Shown piece after piece: positions 33,216 to 42,316 of a DNA stretch of 64,000 bases (its first letter is position 1; the number at the start of each line of letters is the position of its first letter). Both the position numbers and the translations under genes were made by a program. The notes below the pieces were generated by a model. The model did not search any database. It had not been told where the DNA came from and was given only the letters and a program-made list of their open reading frames with translations. This DNA comes from Clostridia bacterium (GTDB lineage Bacteria > Bacillota > Clostridia > Oscillospirales > CAG-272). The DNA is taken from positions 62,001 through 126,000 of the forward strand of contig JAFTXZ010000003.1 in the NCBI GenBank assembly GCA_017461385.1. Direction: 5' to 3'.

Positions 33216-34100
33216 ATGGCAAGAAAGCAGAGCTTATTTTTTGGAAGTGGTGTTGCGTTGGTTACGCCATTCCGAAATGGCGAGATTGACTACGAAGCCC
33301 TTGAGGAGCTAATCGACTTTCAAATACGAAACGGCACAGATGCAATAGTGCTTCTTGGCACAACGGGAGAGGCATCTACAATAAATGAGAGTGAAAGAGA
33401 GAAAATAATTCCCTTTGCTAAGGAAAAGATAAAAGGGCGAGTGCCACTCATAGTCGGCACAGGCACAAATTCCACCGAGGTGTCGGTCAGATATACAAAA
33501 ATGGCACAGGAGCTAGGAGCAAACGGGTGCTTAGTGGTTACTCCCTACTACAACAAGGCAACTGACAATGGAATCATTGCTCACTATAAAAAAGTGGCAG
33601 GGAGTGTCGATATTCCTATAATTTTGTACAACGTTCCATCTCGCACAGGAGTTACCATTTCCAAGGGTGTGTATAGAGAGCTTTCTAAAATCGACAACAT
33701 TGTAGGAGTTAAGGAGGCTAGCGGAAGCATTTCATATATGCAGGAAATAGCCCGTGAGCTTGGCGACGTGCTTGATATATACACAGGCAACGACGAGCTG
33801 ACCTATTCCACCCTCGCTCTTGGTGGAAGTGGCGTAATTTCCGTATGTGCCAACGTTACCCCCAGCCTTATGCATCAAGTCTGCTACGAATTCAAGTCTG
33901 GCAATTATCAAAAGAGCCGTGAGCTTCTTTTTAGACTTCTTCCCCTCATCGAGGAGCTTTTCAAGGAGGTCAACCCAATTCCAGTAAAGGCGTCTCTTTA
34001 CTTAATGGGTATGGTTAAGAATGAGTTCAGGCTGCCTCTTTGCAAATCAACAAGATTAAGCGAGCTGGAAAGTGTTTTATCTAATCTAAATCTCGTTTAG
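33216..34100 (+). CDS. dapA: 4-hydroxy-tetrahydrodipicolinate synthase
   Basis: A 294-residue class I aldolase of the lysine/diaminopimelate pathway, condensing pyruvate with aspartate semialdehyde. LLGTTGEAST is the pyruvate-binding block, VVTPYYNKA carries the catalytic Tyr, and IVGVKEASGS carries the Schiff-base Lys. AAGGGGG precedes the ATG. The final 78 bp of the gene recur three times in the following 600 bp. Confidence 0.97.
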   Translation: MARKQSLFFGSGVALVTPFRNGEIDYEALEELIDFQIRNGTDAIVLLGTTGEASTINESEREKIIPFAKEKIKGRVPLIVGTGTNSTEVSVRYTKMAQELGANGCLVVTPYYNKATDNGIIAHYKKVAGSVDIPIILYNVPSRTGVTISKGVYRELSKIDNIVGVKEASGSISYMQEIARELGDVLDIYTGNDELTYSTLALGGSGVISVCANVTPSLMHQVCYEFKSGNYQKSRELLFRLLPLIEELFKEVNPIPVKASLYLMGMVKNEFRLPLCKSTRLSELESVLSNLNLV

Positions 34101-34165
34101 TTACTACACCTCATCCACCGTCTTATGACGGTCCCCCTTCCCCTCCGTACAAAGGGGAAGGCTTG

Positions 34166-34243
34166 GAATTCCGTTTACCCTTATGCAAATCGACAAGACT
34201 AAATGAGTTGGAAACTGTTTTATCTAATCTAAATCTCGTTTAG
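34166..34243 (+). pseudogene. dapA 3'-end copy 1 (25 codons plus stop)
   Basis: In frame it encodes EFRLPLCKSTRLNELETVLS and the remaining NLNLV, then TAG. Against the dapA C-terminus (34023-34100) eight codon changes are synonymous and two are conservative (Ser to Asn, Ser to Thr). Its last 30 bases and the first bases after the stop are identical to the dapA end. Confidence 0.85.
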
Positions 34244-34446
34244 TTACTACACCTCATCCACCACCCGAGCGTCCCTTTGGCAGGGCGCAACCCTTTTGTC
34301 GCTTTGCGCCATTTCCCCTCACAGGGGAATCGCCCCCTTTTTTTCCAAAACAGGAACCCCTTTGTCGCTTTGCGCCATTTCTGCACAAGGCACGCCACAA
34401 GGGTGCCCTACTAGGGGAATCGCCTCCAAACAAAGGGGAAGGCTTG

Positions 34447-34524
34447 GAATTTCGTTTACCCTTATGCAAATCAACAAGATTAAGCGAGCTGGAGAGCGTT
34501 CTTTCGCAGCTAAATTTAGTTTAA
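34447..34524 (+). pseudogene. dapA 3'-end copy 2 (25 codons plus stop)
   Basis: It encodes the dapA C-terminal peptide with one amino acid change (Asn to Gln) and many synonymous codon differences; the stop is TAA. Confidence 0.85.
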
Positions 34525-34623
34525 CTATCCACACCCTTGCAAGGCTACACCTCATCCGTCTGCTTTGCAGACACCTTTCTGCGCAAGGCACGCCCTAAAG
34601 GGTGCCCTCAAGGGGAAGGCTTG

Positions 34624-34689
34624 GAATTTCGTTTACCCTTATTCAAATCAACAAGATTAAGCGAGTTGGAAAGCGTTCTTTGCAATTAA
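34624..34689 (+). pseudogene. dapA 3'-end copy 3, frameshifted
   Basis: It matches copy 2 closely but a one-base deletion after GTTCTTT shifts the frame, so it ends early at TAA 34687-34689. One Cys codon is changed to Phe. Confidence 0.8.
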
Positions 34690-34778
34690 ATTTACTCCAG
34701 GCTCAAATTTTCTTGACTTTTACTCTTTAGTAGGTTATACTTCTAGTATAAAGCATGACATCTTGAAAGGAGTACACT

Positions 34779-34982
34779 ATGGACGCTGAAAGAATTATAC
34801 TTTGTATCGTATCCTTCCTTTTCCCAATTGTAGGCATTATTTTGTGGGCAGTAAAAAAGGATGAGGGTAAAATTTATGGTATCGTCGGAATCGCTTCTTG
34901 GATTATAAGCGCAGTGGTCGGTTTCATTTCGGGATTTATAATTTCCGTGTTACCACTTTTGTTAGAATCCCTTGCTATCTAA
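34779..34982 (+). CDS. 67-residue membrane protein of unknown function
   Basis: Two hydrophobic segments (about residues 5-25 and 32-62) flank a short charged loop (KKDEGKIYG). GAAAGGAGT at good spacing before ATG 34779 and a strong terminator after the stop support a real gene. It resembles the small two-helix membrane proteins common in Firmicutes; I assign no function. Confidence 0.7.
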   Translation: MDAERIILCIVSFLFPIVGIILWAVKKDEGKIYGIVGIASWIISAVVGFISGFIISVLPLLLESLAI

Positions 34983-34990
34983 ATAAATAA

Positions 34991-35018
34991 AAAGAGCTTG
35001 CTATTTCGCAAGCTCTTT
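34991..35018. terminator. Bidirectional intrinsic terminator
   Basis: Stem AAAGAGCTTGC / GCAAGCTCTTT with loop TATTTC, between the small membrane protein gene and the end of jag. Confidence 0.85.
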
Positions 35019-35021
35019 TTA

Positions 35022-35894
35022 TTATTTCTTATTCTTTTTCTTCTCAGGGCAGATAACGATTCTTCTGTTTTCGTCGTAGCCTACTGAGTGAGTAGATACG
35101 CCCTCGATGCCTTGAATTTCAGAGTGAATAATCATTCTCTCATAAGGATTCATTGGCTCAAGCTGTACGTTTCTTTGATACTTCATTGCCTTGTCAGCCA
35201 TTCTCTTTGCAAGGGAGCGAAGTGTTTGCTCTCTCTTTTCTCTATAGCTTGCAATGTCAACGATTACCTTAACGTATTCCTTGTTGTCGCCCTCGCTCTT
35301 ACGCGCTAGGCAAAGATTTGCAAGGTATTGAAGTGCATCAAGCATTTCTCCTCTATGACCGATAAGAGAAGGAGCATCCTCGCCCTCAATTGTGATAAGT
35401 CTTGATACAAAGCCCTTTTCATTTAGTGTAAGGTCGCCCTCAACTGTGCAAGCAAGACCGATATCGCGAACAAAGTCCTTCAAGAAGTTCATTGCAAGGG
35501 TCTTTTCCTCAACCGTTACATTGATGCTTTCTTCCTTTTCTTCCTTTGTCTTTACCTTTTCTGCTGGCTGTGGCTGTGCCTCAACCTTCTTTTCCTGCTT
35601 TGGAGTCTCCTTCTTTTGCTGTGGCTTTGGCTCGTGCTTCTTTTCTTGCTTAGCCTCAACCTTTTTCTCCTGCTTTGGCTCTGGCTTCTTTTCTGGCTTT
35701 GGAGCTACAATCTCCTCCTTGCCATCGTCAACTATAACCAATATTTCAGCAGGCTTGCTTCCGATTCCTAGAAAGCCCTTTTTGCCTGAGCTAATAACCT
35801 GAATATCTAAATCGCCAAGCTGATCGTAAATATCGTGAGCCTTTGCATAAGCCTCCTCAACGGTTTTAGCCATTATCTTAAATTCTTGTTTCAT
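35022..35894 (-). CDS. jag: Jag (KhpB/SpoIIIJ-associated) RNA-binding protein
   Basis: A 290-residue protein with the expected domains: Jag-N (KTVEEAYAKAHDIYDQLG.., KGFLGIGSKPAEI, residues 8-55), a low-complexity Lys/Glu/Pro/Gln linker (75-125), a KH domain (140-215, with VSRLITIEGEDAPSLIGHRGEMLDAL) and an R3H domain (MNPYERMIIHSEI, RxxxH intact). It works with the YidC-type insertase in division and RNA-level control. The start overlaps yidC by 4 bp. Confidence 0.94.
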   Translation of the reverse strand: MKQEFKIMAKTVEEAYAKAHDIYDQLGDLDIQVISSGKKGFLGIGSKPAEILVIVDDGKEEIVAPKPEKKPEPKQEKKVEAKQEKKHEPKPQQKKETPKQEKKVEAQPQPAEKVKTKEEKEESINVTVEEKTLAMNFLKDFVRDIGLACTVEGDLTLNEKGFVSRLITIEGEDAPSLIGHRGEMLDALQYLANLCLARKSEGDNKEYVKVIVDIASYREKREQTLRSLAKRMADKAMKYQRNVQLEPMNPYERMIIHSEIQGIEGVSTHSVGYDENRRIVICPEKKKNKK

Positions 35895-36937
35895 TGTTCT
35901 GAATCTCCGTCGTTTTCACTCTTTGTTGATTTAGGTTTCTTCTTGTTTACCTTTAATTCCTTTTCTATTGCCTTGATATCCTCGTCGGAAAACTTTGGAT
36001 ACGGCATTGTCTTTGCAAGTATAAATTGCTGTAGGGAGTTTAGAATTGTTCTAAATATCCAGTAAACACCAATTGCTGCTGGGAAGGTAAACGTAAAGAA
36101 CATTGACATAAGAGGCATTGTATATAGCATTAGGTTCATTGAACTCATAGCGCCCTGTGCCTCTGTCTGCTGTGAGCTTTGATATGAAAGCTTCTTTGAT
36201 ATAAATTGTGCCAAATAGGTAAGTCCTAGGTTTACTATTGGAATGAAAATCAACCACCAGTAGCTTTGACCAAATGCATTCCATGGTGTAATTCCAAGCT
36301 CTGTGCCAAACATTGTAACGTCTGGCAAAAATCTTCCGTTAAGTCCCTCGAGCTGACCGATGGTTGCCGTTACCTGCTCTGGAGAAACAAGCCATTCGCC
36401 TGCTGTTTCAGATGGTACTGCAACAATCTTCTCTGCCCATTTTCCACCCTCTGCAATAAAGTTTCTGATTTGTGAGGAAAGTGCAACCTGATAACCAGAG
36501 GTGCCCGTTCCAATTCCAAAAGCCTCTGCAGCAATTCTACAGGTTTCTGCAGACAAGTCGGTAATAAATTCAAGTGGTCTTATAACAACCTGATAAAGTG
36601 GGAAAATTATGAGAATTTGCACTATCATTGGCAAGCATCCGCCAAGTGGGCTATAGCCCTCCTTTTGATAGAGCGCTCTCAGCTCCTCTTGGTACTTTTG
36701 CATAGTCACCTGATCGTTTCTGCCAGCGTACTTTTTACGCAAAATTACCTCATAGGGACGAAGTGATGCCTGCTTTATCATATTCTTTTGCTGTCTTATG
36801 CCAAATACAAGGCACATAAAAATTTGCATAACAAGTGCAAATAGGAGCAGTGCAACAACATAGTTTTGTGTTAGCCAATAGCAGCCCTTAAGTAAATACG
36901 CAAACGGAACTGCTAAAGTATCCCAAAATCCGTTCAT
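35891..36937 (-). CDS. yidC: YidC/Oxa1 family membrane protein insertase
   Basis: A 348-residue polytopic membrane protein. [22 protein letters not shown] and [20 protein letters not shown] are conserved YidC/SpoIIIJ blocks, and [24 protein letters not shown] is the last pair of helices. The C-terminus is Lys-rich. Gram-positive YidC proteins usually start with a lipoprotein signal; none is obvious here. It overlaps yidD and jag by 4 bp each. Confidence 0.95.
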   Translation of the reverse strand: MNGFWDTLAVPFAYLLKGCYWLTQNYVVALLLFALVMQIFMCLVFGIRQQKNMIKQASLRPYEVILRKKYAGRNDQVTMQKYQEELRALYQKEGYSPLGGCLPMIVQILIIFPLYQVVIRPLEFITDLSAETCRIAAEAFGIGTGTSGYQVALSSQIRNFIAEGGKWAEKIVAVPSETAGEWLVSPEQVTATIGQLEGLNGRFLPDVTMFGTELGITPWNAFGQSYWWLIFIPIVNLGLTYLAQFISKKLSYQSSQQTEAQGAMSSMNLMLYTMPLMSMFFTFTFPAAIGVYWIFRTILNSLQQFILAKTMPYPKFSDEDIKAIEKELKVNKKKPKSTKSENDGDSEQ

Positions 36938-37194
36938 TCTTTATTTTCTCCTGTATTTTTCCTCTGTCCTCTGAGTGTAAACCTCTCGGGTACAGGGTCG
37001 TAGCCCCCTCTTGAATAGGGGTTGCATCTTAAAATCCGCCAGATTGCCAGTATGCAACCACGAATTATTCCATGCCTTTCGATAGCCTCTATTGCATATT
37101 CCGAGCAGGTGGGGGTGAACCTACATGCGCAGGGCAAAAGAGGTGAGATGAATTTTTTATATACCCTAATGGGAAATGTAAAAATTTTCTTCAT
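36934..37194 (-). CDS. yidD: Membrane protein insertion efficiency factor YidD
   Basis: An 86-residue protein. [30 protein letters not shown] and [15 protein letters not shown] are diagnostic. An N-terminal amphipathic helix binds the membrane. It lies between rnpA (51-bp gap) and yidC (4-bp overlap). Confidence 0.96.
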   Translation of the reverse strand: MKKIFTFPIRVYKKFISPLLPCACRFTPTCSEYAIEAIERHGIIRGCILAIWRILRCNPYSRGGYDPVPERFTLRGQRKNTGENKE

Positions 37195-37245
37195 AATTCA
37201 ATTCTTTTCTAAGAAATTCAAGCAAAATAGCAAGGTATATGTTAA

Positions 37246-37638
37246 TTATTCCCCTGCCACCGTTGTATTTATTAGCCCTAAGGACACAAGCGCCCTCTTT
37301 AGCTCTCGTGCCACCTCCGTGCTTTTACTGTTTGCACAGGCTTGTCTTGCTACAAGCACTAATAGATAGCCCTTTTCTACTTGATTCTCTTTTTCTACTT
37401 GTCTTAAAGCCTCTCTAAGTACTCGCTTCATCCTATTACGCTCAACAGCTCCTCCGAGCTTTTTTGAAACAGTAAGTCCAACACGATTCACAAAAACGTG
37501 CTGTGGATGGGCACACATAAGCTTTTTAGCGTGGTAATCCTTCAAAGCGTAAGTAATTAAGCTTTTGGATACATGCTTTTTTCCTTTAGTATATGCCTTC
37601 GAGTATAAATGATTTTCACAAATTGCAATATGCTTCAT
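37246..37638 (-). CDS. rnpA: Ribonuclease P protein component
   Basis: A 130-residue basic protein. The signature RNRMKRVLREALR and NRVGLTVSKKLGGAV are intact. It assists the RNase P ribozyme in 5' maturation of tRNA. It sits in the conserved rpmH-rnpA-yidD-yidC-jag order. Confidence 0.95.
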   Translation of the reverse strand: MKHIAICENHLYSKAYTKGKKHVSKSLITYALKDYHAKKLMCAHPQHVFVNRVGLTVSKKLGGAVERNRMKRVLREALRQVEKENQVEKGYLLVLVARQACANSKSTEVARELKRALVSLGLINTTVAGE

Positions 37639-37732
37639 ATAACCGCTTCCTTCCTAAATTCTGCAGACAAATCTCTGCACCTTTTCATTCACGATTATGC
37701 GACGATTAGCTCCGTCGTAAAGCTTGCCTAAA

Positions 37733-37770
37733 ACGAAAAATCGGGACTGCTGGCAAAAGCAGTCCCGAAC
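37733..37770 (-). terminator. Hairpin terminator or attenuator between rpmH and rnpA
   Basis: Stem TCGGGACTGC / GCAGTCCCGA (37741-37750 / 37759-37768) followed on the minus strand by TTTTTCG. It would limit rnpA expression relative to rpmH, or be a processing site. Confidence 0.75.
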
Positions 37771-37790
37771 TTAAAGCATGCAATCAACAA

Positions 37791-37925
37791 TTAATAAGTA
37801 AGTCTTGCTCTGCCCTTAGCGCGTCTTCTCTTCAAAACTTTTCTACCGTCAGCGGTTCTCATTCTCTTTCTGAAGCCGTGCTCTTTTTTTCTTTGACGCT
37901 TCTTTGGTTGGTAAGTTCTTAACAT
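37791..37925 (-). CDS. rpmH: 50S ribosomal protein L34
   Basis: A 44-residue protein read directly from the sequence: [20 protein letters not shown] at the start, then [19 protein letters not shown] near the end. Length and sequence are canonical. AGGAGGTGC precedes the ATG at 37925. Confidence 0.98.
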   Translation of the reverse strand: MLRTYQPKKRQRKKEHGFRKRMRTADGRKVLKRRRAKGRARLTY

Positions 37926-38014
37926 AGTAGCACCTCCTTGATTCAAATTGGAAGCCGTATTTTCATACGCAATCTGATAGATGAATATTTATCTCGGTTT
38001 TTAAGACAAATAAT

Positions 38015-38043
38015 ATTATACACATACAACTAGGCTTTGTCAA
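38015..38043 (-). promoter_or_regulatory. sigma-A promoter of rpmH
   Basis: Minus strand TTGACA (38043-38038), 17-bp spacer, TATAAT (38020-38015), about 90 bp upstream of the ATG. Confidence 0.8.
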
Positions 38044-38106
38044 GCATTTTTTTCTACAAAAGCCGAATTTTGCCCGTGTGTTCCTTGGGCAAGCACCCCT
38101 TTTTTG

Positions 38107-40098
38107 CTATTTTTTCTTAGGGGAGTGTCTGTTTTTCGCCCTTTTTGTATCTGTTTTTTGTGTTATTTTCCTTGTGTTTTTGTTTGTTTTTTCTTTGTTT
38201 TTCTGCAAAACCTTGCCTTGAGGCTTGCCTTTTGCGCTGGATTTTCTTGCGCTCTGCGTCTTTGCATTTTGCCTCTCAAAATATTCAGAGCCGACACGCA
38301 AATCTGGCTTTACAAGGCATTTTCCCTCAAAGCCTATTAAATCCTCTCTGCCTGCTTTAGCAAGAGCCTCTCTTACTAAATTCCTATTTTCAGGCTTTCT
38401 ATATTGCAAAAGCGCCCTTTGCATTAGCTTTTCACGATAATCGTCAGGAGCGTAAACTCTTTTGCCGTCAAGAGGATTTATTCCCGTGTAATACATAACG
38501 GTTGAGGCAGTGCCCGGAGTTGGATAAAAGTCCTGTACCTGTTCAGGATTCAAGCCTAGCTCCTTTAGGTACAGAGCAAGCTCTACCGCGTCCTTTAGCT
38601 CACTTCCCGGGTGAGAGGACATAAGGTATGGAACAAGATATTGCTCCTTACCAGCCTCCTTGCAAAGCTTGAAATACTTATTCTTGAATTTATTGTAAAC
38701 GCTAATATCCGGCTTGCCCATATATTTGAGCACCTGAGATGAGCAATGCTCTGGCGCTACCTTGAGCTGACCGCTTACGTGATCACAAACGAGCTTCCTG
38801 AAAAAAGCATCGCTTTTGTCGTACATCATATAGTCAAAGCGAATTCCTGAGCGAATAAACACCTTCTTCACCTTGGGCAATGCTTCAATTTGACTAAGCA
38901 AATCTATGTACTCCGAGTGGTCCACCTTAAGGCTTGGGCATGGAGTAGGCACAAGACATTTTCTATTAGTGCAAACACCACTCTTTAGCTGTTTATCACA
39001 GGCTGGATATCTAAAGTTTGCCGTAGGACCGCCCACGTCATGAATATAGCCCTTAAAGTCCTTCATTTCAGTAATCAGCTTAGCCTCCTCCAAAACGGAC
39101 GCTATGCTTCTTGACCTTACCTGCCTGCCCTGATGAAATGCAAGGGCGCAGAAGTTACACGCGCCAAAGCAACCACGATTGTGAGTTATCGAAAACTTAA
39201 CCTCGCTGATTGCAGGCACTCCACCCTCCTTTTCGTACACAGGGTGATACTCTCTCATATATGGAAGTGCATAAACCCTGTCAAGCTCCTCTCGCTCAAG
39301 AGGAAAGGCAGGTGGATTTTGAACCAGCTTTTTGTTGTCGTAATATTCAACGATCGCCTTACCGCTTATGGCGTCTTGATTTTTATATTGTATTCCAAAG
39401 GCACGAGCATACTCCTCCGGACTTTCCTTGATTAGATTAAAATCAAGCTCTGCTCCCACAGGGAAGGAAACCTCGTCCTCTCTTTTACAGAGATATACAC
39501 AGCCCCTCTCGCCTCTGATTTTCTTTACAGGCACTCCACGGTCAAGCAATTTTGCTATTCTTAAAATAATGTTTTCTCCCATACCGTAGGTGAGAATATC
39601 TGCTCGGCTATCAACAAGAATGCTTCGCCTGATTTTGTTGTCCCAATAATCGTAATGAGCAAAGCGCCTAAGTGATGCCTCAAGCCCGCCTATGATGATA
39701 GGAATATCTCCATAAGCCTCTCTTATTCTATTTGAATAAACTATAACTGCGCGGTCAGGGCGCTTGCCCATTTTTCCACCTGCAGAGTAGTAGTCGTAGC
39801 TTCTTTTCTTCTTTGATACAGTGTAGTGGGCAACCATTGAATCAATGTTACCAGCACTTACTAAAAAGCCTAAGCGGGGTCTTCCAAAACGCTTAAAATC
39901 CTCTGCGCTTTTATAGTCAGGCTGTGCCAAAACTGCTACCTTAAAGCCTGCATTTTCCAGAACTCTGGTTATAATAGCAGTACCAAAGGACGGATGGTCA
40001 ACATACGCATCGCCACTGACATATACAAAATCTGGAGCGCCCCAGCCAAGCGCATCGCATTCAGCCCTTGTAATTGGCAAAAAGCCCTTTCCCTTCAC
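38107..40098 (-). CDS. YgiQ family radical SAM protein
   Basis: About 663 residues. The start is taken as GTG 40098 because TTAGGAGG lies just upstream; an in-frame ATG at 40131 would put that ribosome binding site inside the gene. The radical SAM cluster motif is CFGACNFC, with GFLPITRAE at the N-terminus and [12 protein letters not shown] as the conserved YgiQ block. The C-terminal 60 residues are Lys/Arg-rich and low complexity. The family's substrate is unknown. It is last in the gdpP-rplI-dnaB-DUF1292 run. Confidence 0.92.
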   Translation of the reverse strand: MKGKGFLPITRAECDALGWGAPDFVYVSGDAYVDHPSFGTAIITRVLENAGFKVAVLAQPDYKSAEDFKRFGRPRLGFLVSAGNIDSMVAHYTVSKKKRSYDYYSAGGKMGKRPDRAVIVYSNRIREAYGDIPIIIGGLEASLRRFAHYDYWDNKIRRSILVDSRADILTYGMGENIILRIAKLLDRGVPVKKIRGERGCVYLCKREDEVSFPVGAELDFNLIKESPEEYARAFGIQYKNQDAISGKAIVEYYDNKKLVQNPPAFPLEREELDRVYALPYMREYHPVYEKEGGVPAISEVKFSITHNRGCFGACNFCALAFHQGRQVRSRSIASVLEEAKLITEMKDFKGYIHDVGGPTANFRYPACDKQLKSGVCTNRKCLVPTPCPSLKVDHSEYIDLLSQIEALPKVKKVFIRSGIRFDYMMYDKSDAFFRKLVCDHVSGQLKVAPEHCSSQVLKYMGKPDISVYNKFKNKYFKLCKEAGKEQYLVPYLMSSHPGSELKDAVELALYLKELGLNPEQVQDFYPTPGTASTVMYYTGINPLDGKRVYAPDDYREKLMQRALLQYRKPENRNLVREALAKAGREDLIGFEGKCLVKPDLRVGSEYFERQNAKTQSARKSSAKGKPQGKVLQKNKEKTNKNTRKITQKTDTKRAKNRHSPKKK

Positions 40099-40117
40099 TT
40101 TTGTCCTCCTAAGGAAA

Positions 40118-40137
40118 GAACAGGCATTCACCTGTTC
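40118..40137 (-). promoter_or_regulatory. Hairpin in the leader just before the ygiQ ribosome binding site
   Basis: GAACAGG-loop-CCTGTTC ends 7 bp before AGGAGG. It may be a weak terminator for the DUF1292 gene or affect translation. Confidence 0.3.
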
Positions 40138-40203
40138 CTCTTATTTATAATCAACCTTTAGGTTGCATGTAACGCACAGAATCACTGCCGACGGTTGTGT
40201 ATC

Positions 40204-40506
40204 CTATTCTTCCTCGTTGTCATTCATTAGAATGTCCATTATATTATTTGCAACCTTTTCATCCTCAAGGTAAACAAGGCAATCGTTTTCCTCGTCAATA
40301 CGGAAAATGAGAACCTCGTTTTCTTCCACGCCCTCTAGCTTGGTCAATGGCTTAAGAACTGCGTAGTAGCTACCCTCGTAATCTACAACGGCAACCTGAT
40401 CAAACTCAATCTCTTTGCCGTTGTTATCCTCTACAACAATTGATTCAAAGTTGTTGTCGTCAAAAAGCTTGTCGACAAATCTTGCTTTCTTTTCTTTATT
40501 GTCCAT
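40204..40506 (-). CDS. DUF1292 domain protein
   Basis: A 100-residue acidic protein from ATG 40506 (GGAGGATATT upstream). The core (NGKEIEFDQVAVVDYEGSYY.VLKP, then EVLIFRIDEEND) is the DUF1292/YrzB form. The longer in-frame extension upstream is only dnaB read in another frame. It overlaps the dnaB end by 11 bp. Function unknown. Confidence 0.9.
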   Translation of the reverse strand: MDNKEKKARFVDKLFDDNNFESIVVEDNNGKEIEFDQVAVVDYEGSYYAVLKPLTKLEGVEENEVLIFRIDEENDCLVYLEDEKVANNIMDILMNDNEEE

Positions 40507-41857
40507 AATATCCTCCGCTTCCATCACCCATATTCTTTTCAAGGCCAGAGAACTTGGTGTATTCACCAGTCCAGCCCATTTGTACCGTTCCTGTATTACC
40601 TTGACGGTTTTTAGCCACGATAACGTCAACCAAATGCTCCTTCTCAGGGTCCTCACCATAATAGTCTCGAGACAGGAATATAACCTTGTCCGCATCCTGC
40701 TCAATAGAGCCTGATTCACGAAGGTCGGAAAGCATTGGCTTTCTCTTTTCCTTTTCCTTTTCCGATGCACGTCCTAGCTGTGAGCAGGTGATAACTGGCA
40801 CGTTAAGCTCGTTTGCAAGAAGCTTAAGTCCTCTTGTAAGATCAGAAACCTCGTTTACACGAGAGCCGTCCTTGCGCTTCTTATCCGACTCCATAAGCTG
40901 TAGGTAGTCCACAATAACAAGCCCTAAATCCTTAATTCTGCGAAGCTTGGATTTCATCGCGTTTATGGTTATATTTGACGTATCATCAATATAAATATTA
41001 GTTTCGGAAAGAATAGATGAGGCATACGCCAAGCTATCCCAATCCTTTTCGCTAAGAGTTCCTGTTCTGAGGTTAGAGGAGTCAACCATAGCCTCAGAGG
41101 ACAAAATTCTCATTACCAGTGCCTCGTTAGGCATTTCAAGAGAGAAAATGCATACTGCCTTTTTAGACTTCTTAGCAATATTTGTGCCTATGTTAAGACA
41201 AAACGCAGTTTTACCTACACCTGGACGAGCTCCAACAACTATAAGCTCACCCTTGCCAAAGCCGACAATCATATTGTCAAGGTCCTTAAAGCCTGAGGAA
41301 AGCCCCTTTCCCTTGTCTGGATTATTTTTAAGCTCCTCAAGGTTTCCACATACGTTTACAATAACGTCTCTTATGTGTACAAAATCGCTTCTTTGATTTC
41401 TTTCGGCAATTTCAAAAATCCTTTGCTCAGCCACGTCAACAATGTTGTCAACAGTGTCATTTTCCTCAAAGGCGTCCTGTTGAATAAGCTGAGAGGCCTC
41501 TATAAGCTTTCTCAAAACGCTTTTTTCATAAACGATTTGAACGTAATCCCTTACGTTAGCAGTTGTTGGCACAATGTCAACAAGAAGCTGAATATATGAG
41601 TGGGCAGATGTCTCGTCCTGATAAACCCCTGATTTAACAATTGCATTTATAACTGCAATATTATCAACAGTTCTGCTGTCGCCCTTTAGGTCGCAAATTG
41701 AATCGTAAATTCTTTGGTGGTCCTCAATGTAAAAATCTTGAGGCTTCAAGTATTGAGAGGCAATCTCGAAGCATTTTTCCGGGTCTGCTATAATACAGCC
41801 CAAAACAGCCTGCTCAGCATCCACTGAGTAGGGTAGCTTTCTCTGTAATCCGTCCAT
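40496..41857 (-). CDS. dnaB: Replicative DNA helicase
   Basis: A 453-residue hexameric helicase. The N-terminal domain opens with LPYSVDAEQAVLGCIIADPE; the RecA core has Walker A GARPGVGKTAF, FSLEMPNEALVMR, VIVDYLQLM (Walker B) and the C-terminal KNRQGNTGTVQMGW. It is downstream of rplI by 1 bp, a conserved pairing. Confidence 0.97.
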   Translation of the reverse strand: MDGLQRKLPYSVDAEQAVLGCIIADPEKCFEIASQYLKPQDFYIEDHQRIYDSICDLKGDSRTVDNIAVINAIVKSGVYQDETSAHSYIQLLVDIVPTTANVRDYVQIVYEKSVLRKLIEASQLIQQDAFEENDTVDNIVDVAEQRIFEIAERNQRSDFVHIRDVIVNVCGNLEELKNNPDKGKGLSSGFKDLDNMIVGFGKGELIVVGARPGVGKTAFCLNIGTNIAKKSKKAVCIFSLEMPNEALVMRILSSEAMVDSSNLRTGTLSEKDWDSLAYASSILSETNIYIDDTSNITINAMKSKLRRIKDLGLVIVDYLQLMESDKKRKDGSRVNEVSDLTRGLKLLANELNVPVITCSQLGRASEKEKEKRKPMLSDLRESGSIEQDADKVIFLSRDYYGEDPEKEHLVDVIVAKNRQGNTGTVQMGWTGEYTKFSGLEKNMGDGSGGYYGQ

Positions 41858-41858
41858 T

Positions 41859-42305
41859 TTACTTCTCCGTTACAGTAACAGTAAGCTTGCCTACAACGTC
41901 AGGGTAAACCTTAACGTCAAGAATGTACGTGCCAAACGCCTTGATTGGCGCATCAAGCTGAATTTTTCTCTTATCAATCTCAAGAGCGCACTGACTCTTT
42001 AATGCCTCTGCAATATCCTTTGCAGTAATTGCACCGTAAAATCTACCCTCGTTGCCTGCCTCAGCCTTAATTTCTACCTTGCATGCAGAAATTTTCTTTG
42101 CAAGCTCGCTAGCCTCCGCCTTCTCTACATCCTTACGATGCTTGTCGGAGCTTTCCTTATTCTTAACGTCATTGATTGCCTTAGCGTCAGCTACAACTGC
42201 AAGCTTTCTTGGAAAAAGAAAGTTTCTCGCATAGCCCTCTGAAACATCAATAATTTGATTCTTTTTACCTTGGGACTTAACGTCCTGTAAAAGTACAACC
42301 TTCAT
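41859..42305 (-). CDS. rplI: 50S ribosomal protein L9
   Basis: 148 residues. MKVVLLQDVKSQGKKNQIID then VSEGYARNFLFPRKLAV is the conserved N-terminal domain; a long helix and a C-terminal rRNA-binding domain follow. It lies between gdpP and dnaB as in most Firmicutes. Confidence 0.97.
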   Translation of the reverse strand: MKVVLLQDVKSQGKKNQIIDVSEGYARNFLFPRKLAVVADAKAINDVKNKESSDKHRKDVEKAEASELAKKISACKVEIKAEAGNEGRFYGAITAKDIAEALKSQCALEIDKRKIQLDAPIKAFGTYILDVKVYPDVVGKLTVTVTEK

Positions 42306-42316
42306 TTTATTTCTCC

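Larger units (their letters stand above)
34101..34778. repeat. Post-dapA array: dispersed palindromic repeats alternating with copies of the dapA 3' end
   Basis: This 678-bp gap holds three repeat blocks (34101-34165, 34244-34446, 34525-34623), each containing CTACACCTCATCC and ending AAGGGGAAGGCTTG, a repeat style widespread in gut Clostridia. Each block is followed by a copy of the dapA C-terminal coding sequence. The middle block also contains the CCAAAACAGGAACCCCTTTG segment shared with 31765-31855. Short frames at 34254-34598 are repeat translations. The last 90 bp (34690-34778) lead into the next small gene. Confidence 0.85.

Noticed and set aside
34254..34598. Frames of 71-100 codons on both strands after dapA
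   Set aside because: Translations of palindromic intergenic repeats and dapA tail copies.
37926..38106. Possible oriC beside rpmH
   Set aside because: No cluster of TTATCCACA-type boxes, no dnaA or dnaN next to it; the gap is short and holds an ordinary promoter.
40099..40131. Longer YgiQ start at ATG 40131
   Set aside because: The AGGAGG site for GTG 40098 would lie inside the gene, and homologues begin near the GTG.
40507..40770. N-terminal extension of the DUF1292 protein
   Set aside because: This part is dnaB coding sequence read in another frame; ATG 40506 has a good ribosome binding site and matches the family start.
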